Shown here piece after piece: positions 41,603-53,435 of a stretch of DNA of 64,000 nucleotides. Made by a program: the position numbers and the translations under genes. Below the pieces are notes generated by a model, which saw only the letters and a program-made list of their open reading frames with translations, ran no database searches and had not been told where the DNA came from. The stretch comes from Nonomuraea wenchangensis (GTDB taxonomy: Bacteria > Actinomycetota > Actinomycetes > Streptosporangiales > Streptosporangiaceae): contig NZ_FOHX01000002.1 of the NCBI RefSeq assembly GCF_900111685.1, forward strand, positions 124,001-188,000, given 5' to 3'. Position 1 is the first letter of the stretch; every line of letters starts with the position of its first letter.

Positions 41603-42325
41603 ATGGTCGTGCCGCGTCACGTGGCCTGTGTGATGGACGGAAACGGCCGGTGGGCCGCGCAGCGATCGCTGCCGCGCACCGCGGGTCACGAGGCCGCCGA
41701 GGCCGCCGTCATGGACGTCATCGAGGCGGCGCGCTCCTCAGGGGTCACCTGGCTGAGCCTCTACGCCTTCTCCACAGAAAACTGGCGGCGGCCGTCCGGC
41801 GAGGTCGACATCCTCATGCGGCTCGTCCGCCGCGCCATCCGCAAACACGCGCCGGTGCTGCACACGCGGGGCATCCGCTGCAGGTTCCTCGGCATGACCG
41901 ATCCGCGCATCCCGGCGCCGCTGGTCCAGGACATCACCGACCTGATGACGCTCACCCGCGACAACAAGCGCATGACGCTGACCGTCGCCTTCGACCACGG
42001 TGGCCGCCGCGACATCGTGGAGGCCGCGCGGTCGCTGATCCGGTCCGAGACGCCGGCCGACCAGGTCACGGAGGCGAGCTTCGCCGAGCACCTGCCCTAC
42101 TCCGACACACCCGACGTCGATCTGGTCATCCGCACCTCCGGCGAGCAGCGCATCTCCAACTTCATGCTCTGGCAGGTGGCCTACGCCGAGTGGGTCTTCC
42201 CCAAGGTGCTCTGGCCCGACTTCCGCGCCGCCCACTTCTGCGAATGCCTCGACGCCTACGTCCGTCGCCAGCGCCGGTTCGGCGACGTCCGCCCCGCCAC
42301 CATGACAGGAAAGGGCCTTCGATGA
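41603..42325 (+). CDS. uppS: Cis-prenyltransferase (undecaprenyl diphosphate synthase family)
   Basis: 240 residues. Conserved motifs: VACVMDGNGRWAAQR with catalytic Asp, WLSLYAFSTENWRRP, VAFDHGGRRDIVEA (usually NYGGR), DVDLVIRTSGEQRISNFMLWQ and E-W-V-F-P. It adds isopentenyl units in cis to an allylic diphosphate. GGGGGTGG precedes ATG 41603; ATG 41591 would add four residues and be almost leaderless. The ATGA overlap with an oxygenase gene suggests a specialised, not housekeeping, prenyl product. The substitution AFDHGGR for NYGGR also hints at this. Confidence 0.9.
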   Translation: MVVPRHVACVMDGNGRWAAQRSLPRTAGHEAAEAAVMDVIEAARSSGVTWLSLYAFSTENWRRPSGEVDILMRLVRRAIRKHAPVLHTRGIRCRFLGMTDPRIPAPLVQDITDLMTLTRDNKRMTLTVAFDHGGRRDIVEAARSLIRSETPADQVTEASFAEHLPYSDTPDVDLVIRTSGEQRISNFMLWQVAYAEWVFPKVLWPDFRAAHFCECLDAYVRRQRRFGDVRPATMTGKGLR

Positions 42326-43746
42326 GTCACACCGTTTCCCAGGAGAACATCGACGTCTTCGGACCTGACTCCATCCTGCGCCGCCTGGTCGGCGAGGCGC
42401 GCTGGGGCCTCGCCGTGACGAGGGCCACCCTGCTGGAGGCCGCCCACCCGCAGATCGGCGCGGCGCTGATGGAGAACTCCACGTTCCTCACCCACCCCTG
42501 GCGGCGGCTGCGCAACACGGCGACGAGTTCGCGGCGGCTCCTCGACCCCGATCCGCGCGTACGCGACCGCGAAGCGGCCCGGCTCAACCGCCTCCACTCC
42601 CGCATGTCCGGCGTCGACGCGCAGGGCCGCCCCTACGACGCGACCGACCCGGCGGCGCGCGCCTGGGTGGTGGCGACCCTGTTCGAGTCGACGGTGACGA
42701 TGTGCCGGCTGAGCGGCGACACGCTCGACGCCGAGGCGATGCGGCGGCTCTACGCCGAGCACCGCACGTTCCTGGCCCTGATCGACGGCACCAGCGACCA
42801 CCTCCCCGCGACGCTGCCGGAGTTCTGGCCCTACTACGACGACATCGTCGAGCACCATCTGGAGAACAACGAGGCGGTGAGCGTCATCCTCTACCGGCTC
42901 TTCGCCAACGTGCCCGCGCCTCCGGTGCTGCGCCCCTACCCCATGGTGTGGGCCGCGGGCCGGGCCCTGGCGGGTCCGATGGCCACGGCGATCACCATCG
43001 CCTCGCTCCCCGAGGCCTTCAGCCGGCGCGTCGCCCTGCCCGACCTGCCGGGAGCCCGCACCCTCATGCAGGCCGCCTACCTCAGCGCCGCCCTCGCCAA
43101 CCGCCATCTGCCGGAGAGCTGGACGCGGGTGGAGTTCTTCATGGGTCTGCTCGACCCCTCCCACAAGGGGGCGGGCCCGTGGGAGACCGTACGCCGCCGG
43201 GCCGGCAAGGCAGCGGCCCTGGCGCGTCTGCTCACCCCCGCGGCCGGCGGCGGCGAGGACGACCAGGTGACCCGATCGGCCGACCGGTTCTTCGCCGAGG
43301 TCCTCGACCAGACCGGCGACGGCTACCTGCGCTGGCCCGACCTGGCCGCGATGGCGCGGGAGATCGCCACCCGGCTCGACCTGGGCGAGCAGGAGGAAGA
43401 CCGGCTGTTCCAGGCGTACGCCGCCTGGTGGCGTGAGCTGCAGAGCGCTCTCGACAGCGACAGCGACGGACGGGTCACCCGCGACGAATACGCCGCCGCG
43501 GCCGCCCGCCTGCCCAGCACCGGGCTCGTCAAGATCGCCGACGTGCTGTTCGACGTCACCGACGTGGACGACGACGAGAAGATCGACAGCGAGGAATACC
43601 TCAACCTGTTCCGCACCGCCTTCCAACGCGACCTGACCGGCGCCGGCGACAGCTACTCCCGGGGCGCCTTCGTCAGACAGTTCGTCTCCTTCATGTCCGG
43701 GCAGCAGCATTCGAACGCCTACGTCTCGCTCCTCACCTCGGGCTGA
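42322..43746 (+). CDS. MpaB-like (DUF2236) oxygenase fused to C-terminal EF-hand domain
   Basis: 474 residues. The first about 300 match the oxygenase MpaB/latex-clearing-protein-like DUF2236 fold (LLEAAHPQIGAAL, WVVATLFESTVTM, YAEHRTFLALIDGTSDHLP, PEFWPYYDDIVEHHL). MpaB itself cleaves a farnesyl chain in mycophenolic acid biosynthesis, and Lcp cleaves cis-polyisoprene using haem b. Residues about 310-474 hold three canonical EF-hands (DQTGDGYLRWPD 329-340, DSDSDGRVTRDE 378-389, DVDDDEKIDSEE 414-425) and one degenerate unit, like calerythrin. Start ATG 42322 overlaps the cis-prenyltransferase stop, so its substrate may be that enzyme's product (inference). Confidence 0.85.
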   Translation: MSHTVSQENIDVFGPDSILRRLVGEARWGLAVTRATLLEAAHPQIGAALMENSTFLTHPWRRLRNTATSSRRLLDPDPRVRDREAARLNRLHSRMSGVDAQGRPYDATDPAARAWVVATLFESTVTMCRLSGDTLDAEAMRRLYAEHRTFLALIDGTSDHLPATLPEFWPYYDDIVEHHLENNEAVSVILYRLFANVPAPPVLRPYPMVWAAGRALAGPMATAITIASLPEAFSRRVALPDLPGARTLMQAAYLSAALANRHLPESWTRVEFFMGLLDPSHKGAGPWETVRRRAGKAAALARLLTPAAGGGEDDQVTRSADRFFAEVLDQTGDGYLRWPDLAAMAREIATRLDLGEQEEDRLFQAYAAWWRELQSALDSDSDGRVTRDEYAAAAARLPSTGLVKIADVLFDVTDVDDDEKIDSEEYLNLFRTAFQRDLTGAGDSYSRGAFVRQFVSFMSGQQHSNAYVSLLTSG

Positions 43747-43748
43747 CC

Positions 43749-44297
43749 GTGGACGACAGGAGCGATTCCCAGGTCGAGCAGATCGCGGCGCTGCTGAGGG
43801 AGCGGAACACCGTCGACGAGAAGATCGCGGCGATCATTCAGCGACCTATGACGGCGGGCCACCTGGGCGGGTGGATCGCGGCGCGGGTCTTCGGCATCGA
43901 GCTGGAGAAGTCCGCGGTGACCGCCGTCGACGGCCGGTTCACGGCTGGTCCGCTGCATGGGCGGACGGTCAACGTGAAGTGGTACTTGAAGCGCGAGGGC
44001 CTTGTGGACATGAACGAGCGGGCGGCGCTGGACTACTACCTCGTGCTGACGGGGCCGGCGTCGCCGGCGGCTTCGTCGCGCGGGAGCGTTCGCCCCTGGT
44101 GCATCGAGTCGGTCTACTTGTTCGACGTCCGGCAGGTGCAGGCGGAGCTACGCGCGCGCGGGGTCAGGATCGGCACCGCCTCCAGCGTCCGGGCCGCACA
44201 ATGGGCGGCGGCCGAGATCTACCCCCGCGCGAGCAACCCGATGCTGCTCCTGCGCCCCGAGCAGGCGGAGTTACTGCGACTTTTCGCCCTTCGATGA
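43749..44297 (+). CDS. Conserved protein of unknown function
   Basis: 182 residues starting at GTG 43749, two bases after the oxygenase stop. A short coiled N-terminus (QVEQIAALLRERNTVDEKIAAII in two parts) leads to a globular domain: AGHLGGWIAARVFGIELE, GPLHGRTVNVKWYLKREG, WCIESVYLFDVRQVQAEL. This pattern recurs in actinobacterial proteins of a DUF family (possibly DUF6998, unverified). No catalytic motif is obvious; KWY with Asp/Glu residues recalls nuclease-like folds but is not enough for a call. Confidence 0.7.
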   Translation: MDDRSDSQVEQIAALLRERNTVDEKIAAIIQRPMTAGHLGGWIAARVFGIELEKSAVTAVDGRFTAGPLHGRTVNVKWYLKREGLVDMNERAALDYYLVLTGPASPAASSRGSVRPWCIESVYLFDVRQVQAELRARGVRIGTASSVRAAQWAAAEIYPRASNPMLLLRPEQAELLRLFALR

Positions 44298-44356
44298 GTA
44301 CGCGGGCATGTGCGATCATCCTTGAGCCAGAGCGTCCCCGCCGCCGGAGGCATGAG

Positions 44357-44614
44357 GTGACCGATCGTCGAAGGCGCTGGGGCCGGGATGCGACCAGGGC
44401 CCTGCAGAGCTGGACCTTCTGGCTGTTGATCGTGCTCGTGGGATTGCTGGCCGGAGATCTCATCAGCGAAGGGCCGGAGAGGATCACGGCGGCGTATCTC
44501 GTCGCCCGGGTTGTCGTGTTCGGGGGCGGCTGGCTCGGCGGGGTGTTTGTCATCCGGTGGCTGGCGCGTCGAGCGGCTGATGATTCCCGCGGAGCGGATG
44601 ACGGCGGCACCTAG
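44357..44614 (+). CDS. Small two-helix membrane protein, unknown
   Basis: 85 residues. Basic N-terminus (TDRRRRWGRDATRAL), then two hydrophobic helices (SWTFWLLIVLVGLLAGDL and ARVVVFGGGWLGGVFVIRWL) separated by about 20 residues. GTG 44357 has GGAGG six bases upstream. ATG 44294 is an in-frame alternative that would overlap the previous stop (ATGA) and add 21 residues. No family recognised. Confidence 0.55.
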   Translation: MTDRRRRWGRDATRALQSWTFWLLIVLVGLLAGDLISEGPERITAAYLVARVVVFGGGWLGGVFVIRWLARRAADDSRGADDGGT

Positions 44615-44768
44615 TCCGTCGCCTCACGGCGGGCAGAGTTCCGGCGGGTCCGCTCGACCGGGTGAAGCTGCTCCGCCCGAGGTCAGGTGGGCAGTCGGGT
44701 CGGCGGGGCGTGGCCGGCGGCGCGTTCTTCCCGCCTGCCTTGCGCCGTAGGCCGGCCTCCGCCCGGCG

Positions 44769-44798
44769 TTGACAGATCTTGGTGAAGATCCGTAGCGT
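44769..44798 (+). promoter_or_regulatory. Promoter of secreted mini-protein gene A (TTGACA-N18-TAGCGT)
   Basis: TTGACA 44769-44774, TAGCGT 44793-44798, spacer 18. The same boxes and spacer, with much of the intervening DNA (GTGAAGATCCG), occur at the paralogue (45519-45548, minus strand). Conservation in both copies supports function. Confidence 0.7.
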
Positions 44799-44854
44799 GT
44801 TGTGAAAAGTCCGACATATGGGGCGCTTTGCAGCGTCCTGCGGAAAGGAAAAGT

Positions 44855-45118
44855 GTGCGACGTAGACTGGCGCAAGCAACCTCCACGCTCATGGCAGCGG
44901 CATTCCTGACGGTCGGCGGAGCCTCCCTCGCGGCCGCTTCGGCCCAAGCCGGATCGACAGAGCAGACCTACGCCGCGGCCGGCTGGACGCCGTACAAGAA
45001 CTACGCCACCTACGCGGCCTGCCAGCAGGAAGGGAAAGAGCTGCTGAACGCGGGCATCGTCAAGAACTATGACTGTTCGTGGGACAGCCCCTACTGGCTG
45101 CTGAGCGTTTACAGATAA
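44855..45118 (+). CDS. Secreted two-Cys mini-protein A
   Basis: 87 residues from GTG 44855, which has GGAAAGG six bases upstream; a TTG at 44828 would extend it. A Sec signal peptide (MRRRLAQATSTLMAAAF... ending ASAQA) leaves a mature chain of about 57 residues. Its core YKNYATYAACQQEG, YDCSWDSPYW and LLSV is shared with the convergent gene B. Two cysteines likely form a disulfide. No known family recognised. The mature protein may be a structural, signalling or inhibitor peptide. Confidence 0.7.
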   Translation: MRRRLAQATSTLMAAAFLTVGGASLAAASAQAGSTEQTYAAAGWTPYKNYATYAACQQEGKELLNAGIVKNYDCSWDSPYWLLSVYR

Positions 45119-45130
45119 CTTCAGGAAAGG

Positions 45131-45171
45131 CTGGTGGAGGGTGACGGAGCACGGTCGTCACCCTCCACCAG
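45131..45171. terminator. Bidirectional terminator, perfect 16-bp stem
   Basis: CTGGTGGAGGGTGACG (45131-45146) pairs exactly with 45156-45171 around a nine-base loop. It is centred between two convergent genes, so it can end transcripts from both sides. Confidence 0.9.
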
Positions 45172-45186
45172 TCCTCTGTTTCCTGT

Positions 45187-45462
45187 TTATTCGATGCGTA
45201 CGCGGAGCAGCCAGAACGGGCTGTCATAGTCGCACGTGTAGGCGATGACGACTCCGCCGCCCAGCATTTCCCGGCCCTGCTGCCGGCAGGCTTCGTAAGT
45301 GGCGTAGTTCTTGTAGTCCACCCAGACCGCAGGCGGGGCTGCGACCTTTGTCTGGTGCGTGGTCTGAGCTTGTGCGGAAGCGGTCGCGAGAAGGCTTCCT
45401 CCGGCTGTCAGGAATACTGCCGCCAGGAGCGTTGAAGCGGCTTGCGCCAGTCTACGTCGCAC
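45187..45462 (-). CDS. Secreted two-Cys mini-protein B (paralogue of A)
   Basis: 91 residues from GTG 45462 (GGAAAGG upstream); ATG 45477 is in frame but lies before that ribosome-binding site. Signal peptide ends near SAQAQ. The mature part keeps YKNYATYEACRQQG, YTCDYDSPFW and LLRV, i.e. both cysteines and the aromatic pattern of A. The 5' codons and the ribosome-binding region are identical to gene A over more than 30 bases, and the promoter is shared, so the pair arose by inverted duplication. Function unknown. Confidence 0.72.
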   Translation of the reverse strand: MRRRLAQAASTLLAAVFLTAGGSLLATASAQAQTTHQTKVAAPPAVWVDYKNYATYEACRQQGREMLGGGVVIAYTCDYDSPFWLLRVRIE

Positions 45463-45518
45463 ACTTTTCCTTTCCATAGGGCGCCCGATTGCGCCCCATA
45501 TGCCGACCTTTGCGCAAC

Positions 45519-45548
45519 ACGCTACGGATCTTCACTCAAGCGTGTCAA
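45519..45548 (-). promoter_or_regulatory. Promoter of secreted mini-protein gene B
   Basis: On the minus strand TTGACA (45548-45543) and TAGCGT (45524-45519) with an 18-base spacer, matching gene A. The region 45463-45817 as a whole is a 355-base gene-free stretch; besides this promoter it holds one inverted repeat (45636-45670). Confidence 0.7.
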
Positions 45549-45635
45549 TACCGTAATTGACTTTCCTGAATTTCCGAGGAAAAGGCGCCGCGATCGGCTC
45601 CGCCCCGCCACGCCTGAGCGGCTACGCGCCTTTAC

Positions 45636-45670
45636 ATGACTCTGATGATCTTGTCAACGGCAAGAGTCAT
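45636..45670. promoter_or_regulatory. Inverted repeat ATGACTCT / AGAGTCAT
   Basis: Perfect 8-bp arms (45636-45643, 45663-45670) separated by 19 bases, about 150 bases before the peptide precursor gene. It could be a regulator site or a small hairpin; the wide spacing suits a dimer binding two turns apart. Confidence 0.45.
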
Positions 45671-45817
45671 CGAAACAAGGTTGCCCCTTGCGGCGATCTT
45701 CATCATCGAGTTCTGATCTTGGTCCGACATAGGTTGCAGGCGCCACAAGCAATGATCACCGACTCCCGCGACGCGGTGACGGCGCGACGGACGAGGTGCT
45801 CGACCAGAGGAGAGTTC

Positions 45818-45985
45818 ATGATCCGTTCTCTTGGCAAGCTGGGTGACCGGCTGCTCGACAAGCTGCTGCCCACGACCTCCGCCGCCGCGGACACCTGCTG
45901 GGACGAGACGAAGTTCGTCGGCTACACCATGCGTAGGACGTGCTGCATCGCCGGCGGTTACACCGGCTGCACCCCCTGGCGCTGA
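45818..45985 (+). CDS. Small Cys-rich peptide precursor (candidate RiPP/bacteriocin-like)
   Basis: 55 residues. ATG 45818 has AGAGGAGAG just upstream. Residues 1-20 form an amphipathic leader (SLGKLGDRLLDKLLP), followed by a small-residue stretch TTSAAA that looks like a processing site. The 31-residue tail is rich in Cys (27, 42, 43, 51), Trp, Tyr and Gly: DTCWDETKF, RRTCCIAGG, CTPWR. No classical Sec signal is present. Next come a thioredoxin-like protein, an ABC exporter and an S26 peptidase, fitting oxidation, export and trimming of this peptide. No modifying enzyme such as a lanthionine or radical-SAM protein is adjacent. Confidence 0.72.
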   Translation: MIRSLGKLGDRLLDKLLPTTSAAADTCWDETKFVGYTMRRTCCIAGGYTGCTPWR

Positions 45986-46083
45986 CCGGGATCCGCACCG
46001 AGTGATCGTCCTGTGAAGTGCGGCGCCGGCTGCCTGCCGGTCGGCGCCGTTCTCCGGGCGGGCCGGCCTGTGAAGGGAATTCG

Positions 46084-46614
46084 ATGTCGTACCTCGTTGT
46101 CGCCGTAGTCCTCGTCGGAGCCCTGTGCGCCGTGAACCTGCTGCTGACCCTGGCGGTCATCCGCCGTCTCCGGGAGCATTCGGCCCAGCTCGCCGCCGAC
46201 CGGCCGGCGAGACCGCCCCTCGTGGCGGCCGGCACCGCGCTGCCGGGGTTCACCTCGGCCGCGACCGACGGCACGACGGTGTCGCGGGACTTCTTCACGG
46301 GGCCGACCCTGGTGGGGATGTTCTCCACCACCTGCTCAGCCTGTCACGAACGACTGCCCGAGTTCACCACCCGCGCGGAGACCCTCGGGCCCGGGCGCGC
46401 GCTCGCGGTGGTCGTGGACGAGCAAGAGGACGCCGGTGCGTTCGCGGCCGCCCTGGCCCCGGTGGCGACCGTGGTCGTCGAGCCGCCGGACGGGCCGCTG
46501 GGCAGGGCGTTCCAGGTGTCGTTCTTCCCTGCCTTCTACCTCGTCGACGGCCGAGCGGTGATCACCGCCGCCGCGCTCACCCCGGATGAGCTGCCGCTGG
46601 CGGCCCTCACGTGA
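46084..46614 (+). CDS. Membrane-anchored TlpA/redoxin-like thiol protein
   Basis: 176 residues. One N-terminal membrane helix (about 3-25), then a thioredoxin-fold domain exposed outside: LPGFTSAATDGTTVSRDFF, active site FSTTCSACHERLPEF (CXXC), cis-Pro region VSFFPAFYLVDG. It resembles MauD/TlpA redoxins. Start ATG 46084 follows GAAGGGAA. It is 98 bases after the precursor gene and overlaps the ABC gene (GTGA), so it probably forms or isomerises disulfides in the exported four-Cys peptide. Confidence 0.85.
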   Translation: MSYLVVAVVLVGALCAVNLLLTLAVIRRLREHSAQLAADRPARPPLVAAGTALPGFTSAATDGTTVSRDFFTGPTLVGMFSTTCSACHERLPEFTTRAETLGPGRALAVVVDEQEDAGAFAAALAPVATVVVEPPDGPLGRAFQVSFFPAFYLVDGRAVITAAALTPDELPLAALT

Positions 46615-48479
46615 CGGACCCCGGAGCAGGCTCCTTGTTCCGTCGCGGACGGGTGGCGGCCGAGCTGGCCTGGCGGGCGCAGCCGGCCGCCGTGCTCGGC
46701 TCGCTGGCAGTGGTGCTGCTCATGGGGGCGGCACCGGTGGCGACCGCGTGGCTGACCAAGCTCGTCCTCGACAGCCTGGCGGCCGGCGGAGGCCCGGGCA
46801 TCCTCCTCCTCGCCGCCGCGCTCGGAGTGGCGGGCCTGGCCCTGGTCGTCCTGCCGCATGTCGCCGAGTACCTCAACGGACAGTTGCATCGGGGGCTGCA
46901 GCGGCTGATCTACGATCGGCTGTTCCGGGCCGTCAACGCCGACCCCGGGCTCAGCCGGTTCGAGAACCCCTCCTTCCACGACGAGCTGCGGCTGGCCCAC
47001 GAGGCCGGCCAGAACGCCCCGCAGCAGATCGTCGGCTCGTCACTGGCGATCTGCCAGGGCATCCTGACGCTGCTCGGGTTCATGGTCACGCTGACCGTGC
47101 TCAGTCCGGTCATGGTCGTCATCGTCATCGCCGCCGCGCTGCCGTCGGCCCGGGTGCAGCTCGCGCTGAGCCGCCGCAGGGCCCGCATGCTGTGGGGCGT
47201 CAGCTCCAACACCCGCCGCCAGCTCTTCTACGGCGCCCTCCTCACCAGCCCCGACGCGGCCAAGGAGGTGCGGCTGTTCGGCCTCGGCGACTTCCTGCGC
47301 TCCCGGATGCTCAGGGAACTCGGGACCGTGAACGAGGCCGAGCGGGATCTGGACCGGCGGACGCTGCGCAGCCAGGGGCTGATGTCCCTGCTGGGCGCCG
47401 CCGTCGCGGCCGGCGGCCTGTTCTGGGCCGTGCGGGCCGCCGCGGCGGGGAGCCTGAGCGTGGGGGACGTCTCCGTGTTCGTCGCCGCCGTCGCCGGGGT
47501 GCAGACGGCCCTGACCTCGATCGTCAGCCAGTGGGCCGGCGCGCACAACGCCCTGCTGATGTTCGGGCACTACGTCGGTGTCGTCGAGGCCGAGCCCGGC
47601 CTCCCGGTGGCCCCGGAGCCTGCCGCGCTGCCCCCGCTGCGCGAGGGCATCGAGCTGCGCGACGTGTGGTTCCGCTACGACGACGAGCACCCCTGGGTGC
47701 TGCGCGGGGTGAACCTGTTCATCCCGCACGGCCAGGCCGTCGCCCTGGTCGGACTGAACGGGGCGGGCAAGAGCACCCTGGTCAAACTGCTGTGCCGGCT
47801 GTACGACCCGGTCCGCGGCGCCGTCCTCTGGGACGGTGTGGACCTGCGGGAGGTGCACCCGGACGACCTGCGCGCCCGGCTCGGCGTGGTGTTCCAGGAC
47901 TACATGTCGTACGACCTCACCGCCGCCGAGAACATCATGCTCGGCGACCTCGCCGCGGGCGCCGACCCGGAGCCGATCCGGGCCGCCGCTCAGCGCGCCG
48001 GGATCCATGACACGCTCGACAGCCTGCCCAGGGGTTACGACACGCTGCTCAGCCGGATCTTCTTCGGGGAAGGCGACGGTGACGGCGGCGGCGAGCGGCA
48101 GGCGGGGGTGACGTTGTCGGGCGGGCAGTGGCAGCGGCTGGCGCTGGCCCGCGCTCTGATGCGCCACCGCCGCGACCTGCTCATCCTCGACGAGCCGAGC
48201 TCCGGCCTGGACGCGGAGGCCGAGCACGCCGTCCACCTGGGACTGCGCCGGCATCGGGCGGGACGTACCAGCGTGCTGATCTCGCACCGGCTGGGAGCCC
48301 TGCGGGACGCGGACCTCATCGTGGTGCTGAGCGAGGGGAGGATCCGCGAACGCGGCTCACACGGCGAGCTCATGGCGCTGGGAGGCGAGTACGCGCGGCT
48401 GTTCGGCCTCCAGGCCAGCGGTTACGAGGAGGAAAGCCTGCGCACGACCACGCCCAGCACCCGGTCCGCGGGCAGATAG
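46611..48479 (+). CDS. ABC exporter, fused permease-ATPase
   Basis: 622 residues. Six-helix type IV exporter membrane domain (about 20-320), then an ATPase domain with Walker A GLNGAGKST (near 384), Q-loop VFQDYMSYDLT, signature TLSGGQWQRLALARAL (near 502), Walker B LLILDEPSSGLD and H-loop LISHRLG. No N-terminal C39 peptidase domain is present, so leader removal must be by another enzyme, for which the S26 peptidase gene is available. It is the sole transporter in this small cluster. Confidence 0.9.
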   Translation: MTDPGAGSLFRRGRVAAELAWRAQPAAVLGSLAVVLLMGAAPVATAWLTKLVLDSLAAGGGPGILLLAAALGVAGLALVVLPHVAEYLNGQLHRGLQRLIYDRLFRAVNADPGLSRFENPSFHDELRLAHEAGQNAPQQIVGSSLAICQGILTLLGFMVTLTVLSPVMVVIVIAAALPSARVQLALSRRRARMLWGVSSNTRRQLFYGALLTSPDAAKEVRLFGLGDFLRSRMLRELGTVNEAERDLDRRTLRSQGLMSLLGAAVAAGGLFWAVRAAAAGSLSVGDVSVFVAAVAGVQTALTSIVSQWAGAHNALLMFGHYVGVVEAEPGLPVAPEPAALPPLREGIELRDVWFRYDDEHPWVLRGVNLFIPHGQAVALVGLNGAGKSTLVKLLCRLYDPVRGAVLWDGVDLREVHPDDLRARLGVVFQDYMSYDLTAAENIMLGDLAAGADPEPIRAAAQRAGIHDTLDSLPRGYDTLLSRIFFGEGDGDGGGERQAGVTLSGGQWQRLALARALMRHRRDLLILDEPSSGLDAEAEHAVHLGLRRHRAGRTSVLISHRLGALRDADLIVVLSEGRIRERGSHGELMALGGEYARLFGLQASGYEEESLRTTTPSTRSAGR

Positions 48480-48871
48480 CCCCAGTGCCGGGAGTCCGCG
48501 CTCAGCGGGCCGTCGCCGATCACGACCAGCCGCCCCGCGGGGACCGGCGCCCCCTCGGGGGCGCCTGCCGCGGGCGCGACCTCCGGCGGCACCGGATCGC
48601 CGGGCAGTGCGGCCACCCGCTTGATGAGCCACTTCGCGCCCTTCGGGGCGGACAGCGGGCCGGTGCGCCACAGGCCGTCCGGCGCCGCTTCGAAGACCAC
48701 CACCTGGCCCCGTCCGAGTCTCGCACCGGCCACCCGGCGGACGAGCACCCGATCGCCGGAGCGGTAGGTCGGCAGCATGCTCGGCCCGGTCACCTGGACG
48801 ACCACCAACCGGCGCCGGGCGACGGCGAGAACCCCTGCGAGCACCCCAAGCAAGATCACTAAGTACCGCAC
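48422..48871 (-). CDS. S26-family (type I) signal peptidase, short form
   Basis: 149 residues. An N-terminal helix anchors it; the catalytic Ser31 lies in VTGPSMLPTYRSGDR and the general base Lys84 in KWLIKRVAALPGD. The remaining box GDGPLSADSRHWGYLPADRVLG is normal. It is shorter than housekeeping LepB. Its gene is convergent with the ABC exporter and overlaps its 3' end by 58 bases. Placement suggests it trims the exported peptide at or near SAAA (inference). Confidence 0.87.
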   Translation of the reverse strand: MRYLVILLGVLAGVLAVARRRLVVVQVTGPSMLPTYRSGDRVLVRRVAGARLGRGQVVVFEAAPDGLWRTGPLSAPKGAKWLIKRVAALPGDPVPPEVAPAAGAPEGAPVPAGRLVVIGDGPLSADSRHWGYLPADRVLGVVVRRLSSS

Positions 48872-48919
48872 GGAGTCACCCTAGCCGTCATGCCCGGCCC
48901 CGGGTCCGGTGGTGTCGCG

Positions 48920-51882
<2,963 letters not shown>

Positions 51883-51909
51883 GATCACCTTCTGTTGGGG
51901 GGAGGGGTG

Positions 51910-53318
<1,409 letters not shown>

Positions 53319-53418
53319 GAGCGCCTTAGCTTACGGCCGGGTGGAAATGGCCGCGGGTGGAGGCGCTCACCTCGGATTTCTGAGTCCTGCCGCGGTGCCG
53401 CGGCGCGGGCCTTGCCGT

Positions 53419-53427
53419 GAAACTTTC
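53419..53427. promoter_or_regulatory. GAAACTTTC palindrome upstream of the esterase operon
   Basis: Second copy of the motif seen at 959-969. It lies 168 bases from the centre of the LacI-type operator, close to the distances at GH62 (164) and GH43 (150). The gap 53233-53435 otherwise has no gene. Confidence 0.5.
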
Positions 53428-53435
53428 GGTTTTCG

